Shown one piece after another: positions 1-6,925 of a stretch of DNA of 43,023 nucleotides; the stretch's first letter is position 1, and every line of letters begins with the position of its first letter. The position numbers and the translations under genes were made by a program. This DNA comes from Deltaproteobacteria bacterium (lineage in GTDB: Bacteria; Desulfobacterota; Desulfobacteria; Desulfobacterales; JAHEIW01). The stretch spans positions 66,842 through 109,864 of the forward strand of contig JAHEIW010000002.1 of assembly GCA_024639185.1 (NCBI GenBank), written 5' to 3'. The notes under the pieces were generated by a model. It saw only the letters and a list, made by a program, of their open reading frames with translations. It was not told where the DNA came from and ran no database searches.

Positions 1-201
1 AAAAATGTTTCGCAATTTTTCTAAATTTAACACTTCCTTTGAATAAATTTTATTCTTCAATACAACTAAGTACATGAATTTAAGTTACTTATTTCATATA
101 AATGTGATGGCATATTTCATGCAGAATCACTTTTAGAAAAAAATGAGCGTACAAAAATACAGCCTTTATAGATCTTTCTTAGAAAGAAACAGGGAATAAT
201 T
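1..201. other. AT-rich left edge without a recognisable gene
   Basis: This stretch is AT-rich with frequent stops in all frames. I see no convincing coding signal, RNA gene or strong terminator. It may contain the promoter of the small gene that follows. Confidence 0.5.
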
Positions 202-516
202 GTGGTGAAAAAATCTAAAAAGGGGCCGAGAGGGTCTTCGAAAGTAACCGCACCTGCAAATTCATCCGGTTTGGACAGGAGCGATAAACATGGATACGGT
301 TGCAGACGGCGCCAGAGTCGCAGCGGCAGCAAGGGGTTGGGTTCGAAAACCGGGCGAAGTTTGGAACAGGCCAAGGCGCAAGTTTCAGAAAATAATGGAT
401 GGATCAATAGCGGCGGTCTGCAGGAATTGATCGGCCTCGTTAAACAAGCTGAAGTGCTTAAAAATAAAATGCGGGATCTATTTATACGCGCACAAGAGAG
501 GAAATCGCGTGACTGA
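202..516 (+). CDS. small basic hypothetical protein
   Basis: This 104-residue frame starts at tandem GTG codons and has no strong ribosome binding site. I do not recognise a family. The first half is very basic and rich in Gly, Ser, Arg and Lys (with GPRGSS and GYGCRRRQ), so it is probably disordered. The last third (ELIGLVKQAEVLKNKMRDLF) looks helical and may form a short coiled coil. Small Gly-rich proteins with a C-terminal coiled coil (for example DUF5320) often sit beside NifX-like/MinD clusters, and this position fits, but I cannot show homology. It ends 235 bases before the first NifX-like gene and lies outside that gene's promoter. It could also be non-coding. Confidence 0.4.
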   Translation: MVKKSKKGPRGSSKVTAPANSSGLDRSDKHGYGCRRRQSRSGSKGLGSKTGRSLEQAKAQVSENNGWINSGGLQELIGLVKQAEVLKNKMRDLFIRAQERKSRD

Positions 517-594
517 ACCGCATGGATGCAAACAGCAATTTTTCAGCGTGGAACCAATATTGATTTCTTTTCGGCTGCTCTCAAAAAAAATTTC

Positions 595-642
595 TTGACA
601 TGCAGGCGGGCGTACATTATTTTTATACTGAGCATATGCTCA
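595..642 (+). promoter_or_regulatory. promoter with palindromic operator upstream of the NifX/MinD cluster
   Basis: A TTGACA -35 box (595-600) is followed after exactly 17 bases by TATTTT (618-623). The perfect 14-bp palindrome TGAGCATATGCTCA spans 629-642, over the expected transcription start. A related half-site (GAGCA) recurs near 693. A symmetric site at this position is what a dimeric repressor would use. No DNA-binding regulator gene is present in this window, so the regulator is unknown. About 110 bases of untranslated leader separate the palindrome from the first NifX-like start codon. Confidence 0.65.
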
Positions 643-751
643 TAATTAGTTGCCTGCTTAGCGTCGATGAAATCATCATATTCATAAACTGAGCAGTAAT
701 TCGACCGTAACGATTATTTAATTTTAACATTCAATACCAGGAGGTAAAACG

Positions 752-1273
752 ATGAAAATCGGCATCAGTTCGTCAGGGAACACTTTGGATTCTCCGCTCG
801 ACCCGCGATTTGGCCGCTGCGCCTGTTTTCTGATCGTCGATCCGGCGGATATGCGTTATGAGGCTTTTGACAACCAAAGCGCCGCACAAAGTGGTGGGGC
901 CGGCATCCAGGCCGCTCAATTTCTAGCGGATAAAAACGTCAGCGTTGTGATCACCGGTCATGTCGGTCCAAATGCCGTGCAAACACTGACGGCCGCAGGC
1001 ATCGAAATATTTGCGGAACAGCAGGGCACCGTCAAAGAAGTCGTGGAAAGGTATAAGAGCGGTGGCCTCAAACCCACAACCCGATCCACCGTAAGCAGTC
1101 ACTTCGGCACCGGCGCCGGACCCGGAGGCCGTATCGGCCAGGGACAGACAACGACTGTCAGCCGCGGCATGGGTCAGGGTGGCGGCCGTGGCACGGGTCA
1201 GGGTGGCGGCCGTGGCATGGGTCAGGGTGGCGGCCGCGGCATGGGGCGCGGCGGCGGCATACGGCGCAGTTAG
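752..1273 (+). CDS. NifX/NifB-like cluster-binding protein with Gly-rich repeat tail
   Basis: This 173-residue protein starts at an ATG seven bases after a consensus AGGAGG. Residues 1 to about 110 form a dinitrogenase iron-molybdenum cofactor (NifX/NifB C-terminal, PF02579-type) domain, with the family signatures LDSPLDPRFGR, GAGIQAAQFL and TGHVGPNA. Known members bind or carry iron-sulfur or Fe-Mo-type clusters in the cytoplasm, and many occur outside nitrogen fixation. The tail is a low-complexity stretch made of about four copies of an eight-residue GMGQGGGR-like unit, encoded by a 24-bp tandem repeat. It is closely similar to the paralogue at 3884-4243, which lacks this tail. No nif structural genes are nearby, so a role in nitrogenase is not supported. 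Confidence 0.9.
   Translation: MKIGISSSGNTLDSPLDPRFGRCACFLIVDPADMRYEAFDNQSAAQSGGAGIQAAQFLADKNVSVVITGHVGPNAVQTLTAAGIEIFAEQQGTVKEVVERYKSGGLKPTTRSTVSSHFGTGAGPGGRIGQGQTTTVSRGMGQGGGRGTGQGGGRGMGQGGGRGMGRGGGIRRS
1166..1258 (+). repeat. 24-bp tandem repeat, about four units, inside the NifX-like gene
   Basis: Units start at 1166, 1190, 1214 and 1238. The first three differ at only one or two positions, and the fourth diverges towards GGGCGCGGCGGCGG. Each unit encodes eight residues of the GMGQGGGR type, so copy-number change would keep the frame. The repeat is GC-rich and creates long spurious open frames on the other strand and in the +1 frame. Confidence 0.9.
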
Positions 1274-1304
1274 CAAAAATGATCTGATTGAAAGACGATT
1301 CGGT

Positions 1305-2141
1305 ATGATTATCAGCATTGCAAGTGGCAAAGGCGGGACCGGTAAAACAACAGTGGCGACAAATTTGGCCCGTTCGATGGGTTCCAATGTTCAGTTGCTC
1401 GACTGCGATGTGGAAGAGCCCAACGCGCACCTATTTATCAATCCTTCATTCGAGGAAACGGAAACGGTTTTTGCGCCGGTGCCGGAAGTCAATGAAGACA
1501 AATGCACCTATTGCGGACGCTGTGCAGAAATCTGCCAGTTTAAAGCCATTGCAGTAGTGAACGAAAATGTACTGGTTTTTGAAGCGCTCTGCCACAGCTG
1601 CGGCGGGTGCTGGGAAGTCTGTCCGGAAGGCGCCATTCAGGAAGGCGGCCGTAAACTCGGCGTCATTCAAAAAGGCCATAGCAACGGCATCGAGTTCATT
1701 CACGGCAAGTTGCGGGTCGGTGAAGCCATGTCGCCGCCGTTGATCAAAAAGGTGCGCGCTTATCAAAATCCTGAAAAACTCACCATCATCGATGCCCCGC
1801 CCGGAACCTCATGCCCGGTGATTGCGTCCGTGAAAGATGCCGACTTTGTGCTTCTGGTCACCGAACCCACGCCTTTTGGTCTATATGACCTAAAACTGGC
1901 GGTTGGCGCAGCTCAAATGCTGAATATTCCGCTTGGATTGGTCATCAATCGATCTGATCTGGGAGATGACAAGGTCAGAGAATACGCCCAACAAGAAGAC
2001 CTACCAATTCTTATGGAAATTCCGTTTGAGCGACAGATTGCAGAGGCATATTCCAGGGGTGAGATGCTCGTTGACGTCCTGCCGCAATGGAAGGACCGGT
2101 TTTTAGGGCTTCATTATAAAATTGAAAAATTAATCGAATAA
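1305..2141 (+). CDS. MinD/Mrp-family ATPase with inserted 2x[4Fe-4S] ferredoxin domain (first copy)
   Basis: This is a 278-residue SIMIBI-class ATPase. Residues 7-16 are a deviant Walker A (SGKGGTGKTT). A bacterial ferredoxin domain with two CxxCxxCxxxC clusters (Cys67, 70, 73, 77 and Cys96, 99, 102, 106) is inserted between the P-loop half and the DAPPGTSCPV switch region. This is the family called MinD superfamily P-loop ATPase with inserted ferredoxin domain (COG1149-type), thought to act in metal-cluster protein assembly or positioning. I chose ATG 1305 because the P-loop must start near the N-terminus; the longer frame back to 1179 reads out-of-frame through the Gly-repeat DNA. It lies 31 bases after the NifX-like gene and 16 before its paralogue. 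Confidence 0.93.
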   Translation: MIISIASGKGGTGKTTVATNLARSMGSNVQLLDCDVEEPNAHLFINPSFEETETVFAPVPEVNEDKCTYCGRCAEICQFKAIAVVNENVLVFEALCHSCGGCWEVCPEGAIQEGGRKLGVIQKGHSNGIEFIHGKLRVGEAMSPPLIKKVRAYQNPEKLTIIDAPPGTSCPVIASVKDADFVLLVTEPTPFGLYDLKLAVGAAQMLNIPLGLVINRSDLGDDKVREYAQQEDLPILMEIPFERQIAEAYSRGEMLVDVLPQWKDRFLGLHYKIEKLIE

Positions 2142-2157
2142 TTAGGCAAAATATTAG

Positions 2158-3024
2158 ATGAAAGAATTAATCGTCATAAGCGGCAAAGGCGGCACCGGAA
2201 AAACCAGTTTAATCGCTGCGTTCGCAACATTGGCAGAAAACAAAGTGCTTTGCGATGCAGATGTAGATGCTGCCGATCTTCATTTGATTATGGGCCCACA
2301 TATATCGATGCGTGTTGATTTTAAATCAGGTCACACTGCCGATATTGATCGTAACAAATGTACCGAATGCGGGCTGTGTTTGGACCTTTGCAAATTTAGC
2401 GCAATCAGTGATGATTATAAAGTCAATCATATCGACTGCGAGGGGTGCGGTGTGTGCGTTTATTTTTGTCCAGAAAAAGCGATCAATTTTCCGGAAAATA
2501 CATGCGGCCAGTGGTTTTATGCAGAAACCCGCTTCGGTCCCATGGTTCATGCCCGACTCGGAATCGCTGAGGAAAATTCCGGTAAACTGGTAACCCTCGT
2601 GCGACAAGAATCTAAAAGATTGGCAGATGAAAAAAATCTTGATCTCATTCTAACAGACGGTCCTCCTGGCGTCGGGTGCCCGGTAATTGCTTCCATTGGT
2701 GGTGCCAGTGCTGTACTTATTGTGGCCGAACCCACACTGTCGGGCATTCACGATATGGAGCGAGTCGTGCAATTGGCAAATCATTTTAAGGTGCCGGCCA
2801 TGGTTTGCGTCAACAAATTTGACCTCAATCTGGAGCTGACCCGGGATATAGAAAATTTTGCCAAAGATGAAGGTATGCTCTACTTGGGAAGAATCCCCTT
2901 CGATTCGGTCTTCACAAAGGCCATGGTACAGGGCCAAACGATTATTGAATATAACAGTGAATCTAAAGCTGGACATGCAGTAAAAGAAATTTGGAATGCT
3001 TTGTCAAGTAAACTGAATTTATAA
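2158..3024 (+). CDS. MinD/Mrp-family ATPase with inserted 2x[4Fe-4S] ferredoxin domain (second copy)
   Basis: This 288-residue paralogue of the preceding gene has the same architecture. The deviant Walker A is SGKGGTGKTS at residues 8-17. Two CxxCxxCxxxC motifs lie at Cys68, 71, 74, 78 and Cys94, 97, 100, 104, followed by TDGPPGVGCPV. Adjacent pairs of these ATPases are a recurring arrangement and may form a heterodimer, as proposed for the two MinD-like proteins of the Desulfovibrio orange-protein complex. No strong ribosome binding site is seen, so it may be translationally coupled to the upstream gene. The stop codon directly abuts the start of the receiver-like gene. Confidence 0.93.
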   Translation: MKELIVISGKGGTGKTSLIAAFATLAENKVLCDADVDAADLHLIMGPHISMRVDFKSGHTADIDRNKCTECGLCLDLCKFSAISDDYKVNHIDCEGCGVCVYFCPEKAINFPENTCGQWFYAETRFGPMVHARLGIAEENSGKLVTLVRQESKRLADEKNLDLILTDGPPGVGCPVIASIGGASAVLIVAEPTLSGIHDMERVVQLANHFKVPAMVCVNKFDLNLELTRDIENFAKDEGMLYLGRIPFDSVFTKAMVQGQTIIEYNSESKAGHAVKEIWNALSSKLNL

Positions 3025-3429
3025 ATGAGCGAACAAAAAATAATTAGAATTTTACTGGTAAGCCAGGATTTGGCCTCTATGTCCGCCTTTAAAACAGGCC
3101 TGGAAGAAAATCAGGTTCGGACGGCATGGGCGGATTCCGGCCGCAATGCAATCGTCAAGATCGCAGAAGGACGCTTTGATCTTGTCGTCACGGATGAAAA
3201 TCTCAGAGATATGACCGGCCTCGAATTCATTGAAAATGTTATCTCAATTAAGCCCATGGTCAACTGTGCTGCAGTCACCTCGCTTTTGCCTGCCGATTTT
3301 CATGAGGCGAGCGAAGGATTGGGTATCCTGATGCAATTACCGGTCAGACCGGGGCAGGAACAGGTTGAAAAATTGCTCAGCCAACTAAAAAATGTCCTAA
3401 ACCTGGCAGAACAGGTTACGTCAGACTGA
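3025..3429 (+). CDS. degenerate response-regulator receiver-like protein
   Basis: This 134-residue single domain resembles a CheY-type receiver. The phospho-acceptor equivalent is Asp57 in VVTDENLRDMTG, and the switch Thr is at about residue 85. The pocket is degenerate. The usual N-terminal acidic pair is S13-Q14-D15 (LLVSQD), and the conserved Lys before Pro near the end is Leu105 (QLPVRP). Phosphorylation is therefore doubtful, and a protein-interaction role is more likely. There is no output domain. Its ATG follows the TAA of the MinD-like gene without a gap, so the two are almost certainly coupled. I infer it is a partner or adaptor of the ATPases, not a classical regulator. Confidence 0.8.
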   Translation: MSEQKIIRILLVSQDLASMSAFKTGLEENQVRTAWADSGRNAIVKIAEGRFDLVVTDENLRDMTGLEFIENVISIKPMVNCAAVTSLLPADFHEASEGLGILMQLPVRPGQEQVEKLLSQLKNVLNLAEQVTSD

Positions 3430-3473
3430 ATTCAAAATAAATTAATAACAACTAACAAGGAGAGCTTTTCATC

Positions 3474-3854
3474 ATGAGAAACGGAAGAATAGCAGTTCCG
3501 TCAAATGGGAGCGGTGGTTTGGAAGCAACCAGGTCCGGACATTTTGGTCACTGTGATGTGTTTACCTTTGTCGATGTCGAAAATGGTCAGATAAAAAAAG
3601 TTTCGACCGTTCAAAATCAGGAGCATGTTCAGGGCGGCTGCATGGTACCGGTCAATATGCTTGCGAGCCACAATGTAAATGCCCTTGTGGTCGGAGGAAT
3701 CGGCATGCGGCCACTCATGGGATTCAAACAGGCTGGAATTGATGTGTATCATGATTCAAACCGACCTGAGATCAAGCCGGTAGTGGAGGACTTAATCGCA
3801 GGAAGGCTACCGAAAATCACCGATGATCAAGTGTGTGGCGGCGGGGGTGGCTGA
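3474..3854 (+). CDS. NifX-like cluster-binding protein, Cys-Gly tail
   Basis: This 126-residue protein has the NifX/NifB C-terminal fold. Its signatures are RIAVPSNGSGGLEATRSGHFGHCDVF near the N-terminus and ALVVGGIGMRPLMGFKQAGIDVY in the middle. It belongs to a subfamily different from the proteins at 752 and 3884, with HFGHC in place of DPRFGR. It ends in CGGGGG, a short Cys-Gly tail that could contact metal. The start is an ATG after AAGGAGAGC. It probably carries or shields an Fe-S or mixed-metal cluster for the locus. Confidence 0.88.
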   Translation: MRNGRIAVPSNGSGGLEATRSGHFGHCDVFTFVDVENGQIKKVSTVQNQEHVQGGCMVPVNMLASHNVNALVVGGIGMRPLMGFKQAGIDVYHDSNRPEIKPVVEDLIAGRLPKITDDQVCGGGGG

Positions 3855-3883
3855 GTGCATCCCGAATTGAGGAGGAACGGCAA

Positions 3884-4243
3884 TTGAAAATAGCAATAAC
3901 ATCCAAGGGCAAAGATTTAGATTCACCAATGGATCCCAGATTTGGTCGGGCGGCTTATATTCTTATAGTTGATACGCTCAATCATGGGGTTGAGGTGCTG
4001 GATAATTCAGAGAATGTAAATGCGTTTAAGGGTGCCGGTATTCAGGCCGCCGTTACGGTAAGTGACCGGGGTGCGAAAGTTTTGCTAACAGGTTATTGTG
4101 GGCCAAATGCGTTTAAAACGCTCAATGCAGCAGGCATAAAGGTGGCCAATGATGTGACCGGAACGGTCAGAGATGCGGTAATTGCTTATCGTGAAGGAAA
4201 AGTATCATTTGCTGAAAGCGCTAATGTTGAAGCATCTTGGTAA
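3884..4243 (+). CDS. NifX-like cluster-binding protein (TTG start)
   Basis: This 119-residue NifX-like protein is a close paralogue of the protein at 752-1273. It shares LDSPMDPRFGR, GAGIQAAVTV and TGYCGPNAFKTLNAAGI, but lacks the glycine-repeat tail. I chose TTG 3884 because GAGGAGG (3869-3875) sits eight bases upstream and the family begins with (M)KIAI. The longer ATG frame from 3833 overlaps the end of the previous gene in another frame and adds residues foreign to the family. It may be coupled to the preceding gene 29 bases upstream. Confidence 0.88.
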   Translation: MKIAITSKGKDLDSPMDPRFGRAAYILIVDTLNHGVEVLDNSENVNAFKGAGIQAAVTVSDRGAKVLLTGYCGPNAFKTLNAAGIKVANDVTGTVRDAVIAYREGKVSFAESANVEASW

Positions 4244-4478
4244 GGAAAAAGAAACGCTCGTCCCCCCGCTCCACGAACCCGGTGTACTTCCAAGCTGGCT
4301 TCACCATTTTGGAGCCGACGCTATTATAGCCTGTGGCATGGGACAACGCGCCCTTAGTCTGTTTGGTGAGAAAAGCATCAAAGTGATAACCGGAGCACCA
4401 GAATTAGAAGCAGAAGCACCCGTCGAGAGTTACCTGAGCAACACGCTTATACCAGGCGCAAATGTGTGTGATCAATAG
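4224..4478 (+). pseudogene. truncated NifX-like protein lacking its N-terminal half
   Basis: The frame reads PPLHEPGVLPSWLHHFGADAIIACGMGQRALSLF and ends GANVCDQ. These match the middle and C-terminus of a well-known NifX-like subgroup (PPHEPGVLPxWL, GMGQRA and a terminal CDH). The expected N-terminal strand (MKIAVP... HFGHC) is absent. Upstream in this frame the sequence is the 3' end of the previous gene read out of frame. An internal deletion that fused the remnant to its neighbour is the simplest explanation. An ATG at 4224 could still allow expression of a short fragment overlapping the upstream gene by 20 bases. Confidence 0.72.
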
Positions 4479-4715
4479 TTTAGATACTTTGCTATTTAGA
4501 TATTAGATTTGATGACATTGCCCTCGAGTCTCCTGAAAATAAAAATGTTTTTAGGAAAGTCTAACGAAAATTTATTTAATTCAACTTTTAGCATCTAAAC
4601 GCATAATTGGTCAGTCCTTAATGATTATCTTTCGATGCTTTATAGTGAAATAATAGGAGTGGCCCTTTATAATTGAAGCAAATTTTTTAAAGCGTTTCAT
4701 CGAGGGCTTTATCGC

Positions 4716-5243
4716 ATGCAACGTAAAGGTTTGATTCTTGTTTACTGTGGCAAAGGAAAGGGAAAAACTACTGCAGCACTTGGAACCGCTCTAAGAGCGG
4801 CAGGACAAGGTTTTAAGGTGCTGATCCTGCAGTTTATGAAAAAGAAAAAAAATATCGGGGAGATCAATGCCCTGGCATCTGCTGGCCTACCGATTGAGTT
4901 GAAACAGTACGGAACGCGTCTATTTTTTAAAAGTAGAGCTTGCGAATGGATTGACATATTAAAGGCTAAAGAAGGCCTGGAAGCCTTTAAAGATGCCTTA
5001 GAAAGCCGTACCTACGAAATGATAATCCTTGATGAAATTAATATAGCCATTGATTTCGGTCTTCTTGATTGTGAAGAAGTTTGCAGACTCATCGCATCCA
5101 AACCCCCTGAACTTCATTTAATTCTCACTGGGCGCAATGCTCCTATTGAGATAATCAAATTGGCAGATCTGGTTACTGAAATGAGAGAAGTCAAGCATCC
5201 CTACGATCACGGTATCCCAGCACAAAAAGGGATTGAGTATTAA
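4716..5243 (+). CDS. cobO: cob(I)alamin adenosyltransferase, CobO/BtuR type
   Basis: This 175-residue protein is a corrinoid adenosyltransferase (EC 2.5.1.17). It transfers the adenosyl group of ATP to cob(I)alamin or a cobyrinate derivative in the cytoplasm. Residues 12-19 form the P-loop GKGKGKTT with the following AALGTALRA. The family motifs YEMIILDEINIAIDFGLL, LILTGRNAP and DLVTEMREVKHPYDHGIPAQKGIEY are present. Length is normal for the family. It stands about 237 bases after the truncated NifX-like gene and has only a weak ribosome binding site, so operon membership is uncertain. Confidence 0.94.
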   Translation: MQRKGLILVYCGKGKGKTTAALGTALRAAGQGFKVLILQFMKKKKNIGEINALASAGLPIELKQYGTRLFFKSRACEWIDILKAKEGLEAFKDALESRTYEMIILDEINIAIDFGLLDCEEVCRLIASKPPELHLILTGRNAPIEIIKLADLVTEMREVKHPYDHGIPAQKGIEY

Positions 5244-5986
5244 GACCGGACTTTCAGGGGATCCAACTTACCATATAGTTACGAGGTTCAATGGAAGAAG
5301 CAAATTTAATAAAACGAAGATGGATCACAAGATTATTAAATTGGATAACAAAAGGCGTCACAAAATCAATCAATTCACCTGAAACTTGTTCGACCTGACA
5401 GGTTAAGCCTAAGATAAAACACCAGGTGGTGGGAAAAAACAATGGCTATAAAAAAGCAACGTAGAAAATATAAATATAAATGTGCATTCACAATGCTCAA
5501 TATATTTTAAAATCATTTAGACATTAAGAGTTTATTTTTATCCTGTATTTTGATTAATCCATTTGGTGGTCAGATTATCTCATTAGTGCTCCAATAGCCA
5601 ATTAACAACTTTTATAAATAACATTTACAAATCCTCACTAATTAGCAATGATTCAAATTATAGGTTCCGTGCCTGAGGTTGAAATTTGATAAGACCTAAA
5701 ATTTGTTGGATGTGCTGACGCAATATGAAATCTGGGGACGTTGTAGATTGGATAAAATAGGCTAAAATTGAATTATTTCTCTTGGGATATCATTTCAGAA
5801 AACCAAATATCAGCCGATTCCATGTATATTGAGATTATTTCAGCGTTGCCAATTTTACATATATCGTAATCTGATTTCACAGATTTTTAGGGTCGGTCAA
5901 ATATACATAGATTGGAGATATTTGCACAACTGGTGTAGCAAATAATATGATAATAACAAAGTCAACATAGGCCACCTTAAAATCTA
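5244..5986. other. 743-base AT-rich gap without a recognisable gene
   Basis: Stops are frequent in all six frames and the longest frame here (5254-5442, minus) has no family resemblance. Base composition is clearly more AT-rich than the flanking genes. I see no strong hairpin, tRNA or repeat. Confidence 0.5.
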
Positions 5987-6493
5987 TTAATCTGGTATTT
6001 CCGAGCAAGGTGGGAGCTTTGAACAAGAATCACGCATCGTCGAAATTAATTGCCATTTGTCGGCTTCTTTCATCCATACGTCAGTGCACCTGAGCATAAG
6101 AGTTTTGCCTTCAGAGACAACTTTACTGTGGTACATTATTATTGAAAAGTTTTCCCAAACTTTAATTTTATGTCGTACCAATTTATAGGAATCAATCGCG
6201 TCTTTCAAAGCATCAGCTTCCCCGGAAGGCGGAGAAGTTGACATGTAAGGGATTGGCCTATTTGCTACTGCTCCCCAAAAGAAATAATGATTGTGATAGA
6301 AAGATTTGAGATTTTCTGAATTTTTCTCTTTCCACGTATTTCAGTATGCTTCCACCATTGCCCAGACTTCCTGTTGTTCTTTAGTGAATTGTCCCCCGTA
6401 TCCGGAGGCCTTGGACTGAAAAGCAAGACCAATAATGATAATAAGAAAAATGTACGACACAGTTTTTCCGTATTGGATAGTTTTGCCCTTCAT
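5987..6493 (-). pseudogene. secreted NTF2/SnoaL-like protein interrupted by one in-frame TGA
   Basis: Reading from ATG 6493 gives a 168-codon frame interrupted only by TGA at 6343-6341 (codon 51). An AAAGGAGGG ribosome binding site lies just upstream of the start. Codons 1-32 encode a signal peptide (positive start, then FLIIIIGLAF, then SKASG). Then comes QEVWAMVEAY-stop-NTWKEKNSENL, and further on DALKDAIDSY, LRCTDVWMKEADKWQLIS, and DSCSKLPPC. This is the pattern of SnoaL-like/DUF4440 small cone-fold proteins, where the interrupted position is usually Trp. A TGG to TGA change is the simplest explanation. A UGA readthrough or selenocysteine is less likely, since I see no clear hairpin just downstream. 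From the internal ATG at 6244 only a leaderless fragment could be made. Confidence 0.72.
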
Positions 6494-6790
6494 TGCGACC
6501 CTCCTTTCATTAAAATGAGTGTTAACAATGCCCCCTTTTAAAGATTTGAAACAAAGAAACTCCGCATTTGGATTATTTGATTGAATGGAAAAATCAGATG
6601 AGGAACCGGATTCGATTCTGGCAATGAAGAACCGCTTCGGGTTAGGTGGAATAGGAAAATCAAGAATATTTTAAATGTGTTTATACCCAAAAAAATGGGA
6701 TTTAGTCAAGTATTGGCGAAAATTCCAGAATACCGATACATTGAGAGACCTCCAAGTTCGGCTGAACTTGAAGAATGCTGACAAAATCAC
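6494..6790. other. intergenic region with no supported gene
   Basis: This region separates the interrupted secreted gene from the end of dapB. A frame at 6675-6917 on the plus strand runs into the dapB terminator and 3' end and resembles nothing known. I see no gene here. Confidence 0.5.
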
Positions 6791-6838
6791 AAAAAATTAT
6801 ACAAAGCCCAGGGCATTGTTGTTGCCAGGGCCTGGGTG
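6791..6838 (-). terminator. probable rho-independent terminator of dapB operon
   Basis: On the minus strand, about 90 bases after the dapB stop, an ACCCAGG...CCCTGGG hairpin (6806-6837) is followed by CTTTGTATAATTTTTT. The stem is GC-rich and the T-run imperfect, as is common for intrinsic terminators. Confidence 0.6.
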
Positions 6839-6925
6839 TCAGTTTCCTGGCTTTGCGCAATATTCAGAGGTGAGATTCCGCTTTTCAAACGTAGGTTCTA
6901 CTAATTCGATTTATTGAAGCATCCG

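Noticed and set aside
923..1430. Long open frames on the minus strand and in the +1 frame over the first NifX-like gene (including an extended N-terminus of the first MinD-like gene)
   Set aside because: They come from the GC-rich 24-bp tandem repeat and give Ala/Thr/His-rich sequence without family resemblance. The P-loop of the MinD-like protein must begin near ATG 1305.
752..4478. Nitrogen fixation cluster
   Set aside because: NifX-like domains are present but there are no nifHDK, nifB, nifE or nifN genes; such NifX-like proteins are common outside nitrogen fixation.
4716..5243. Cobalamin riboswitch upstream of cobO
   Set aside because: The 237 bases upstream are AT-rich and I could not find the conserved B12-box-like sequence or a supporting fold.
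6341..6343. Selenocysteine codon in the NTF2-like gene
   Set aside because: The context is typical of Trp, and I see no clear stem-loop at the expected distance after the TGA. I keep it only as a minor alternative.
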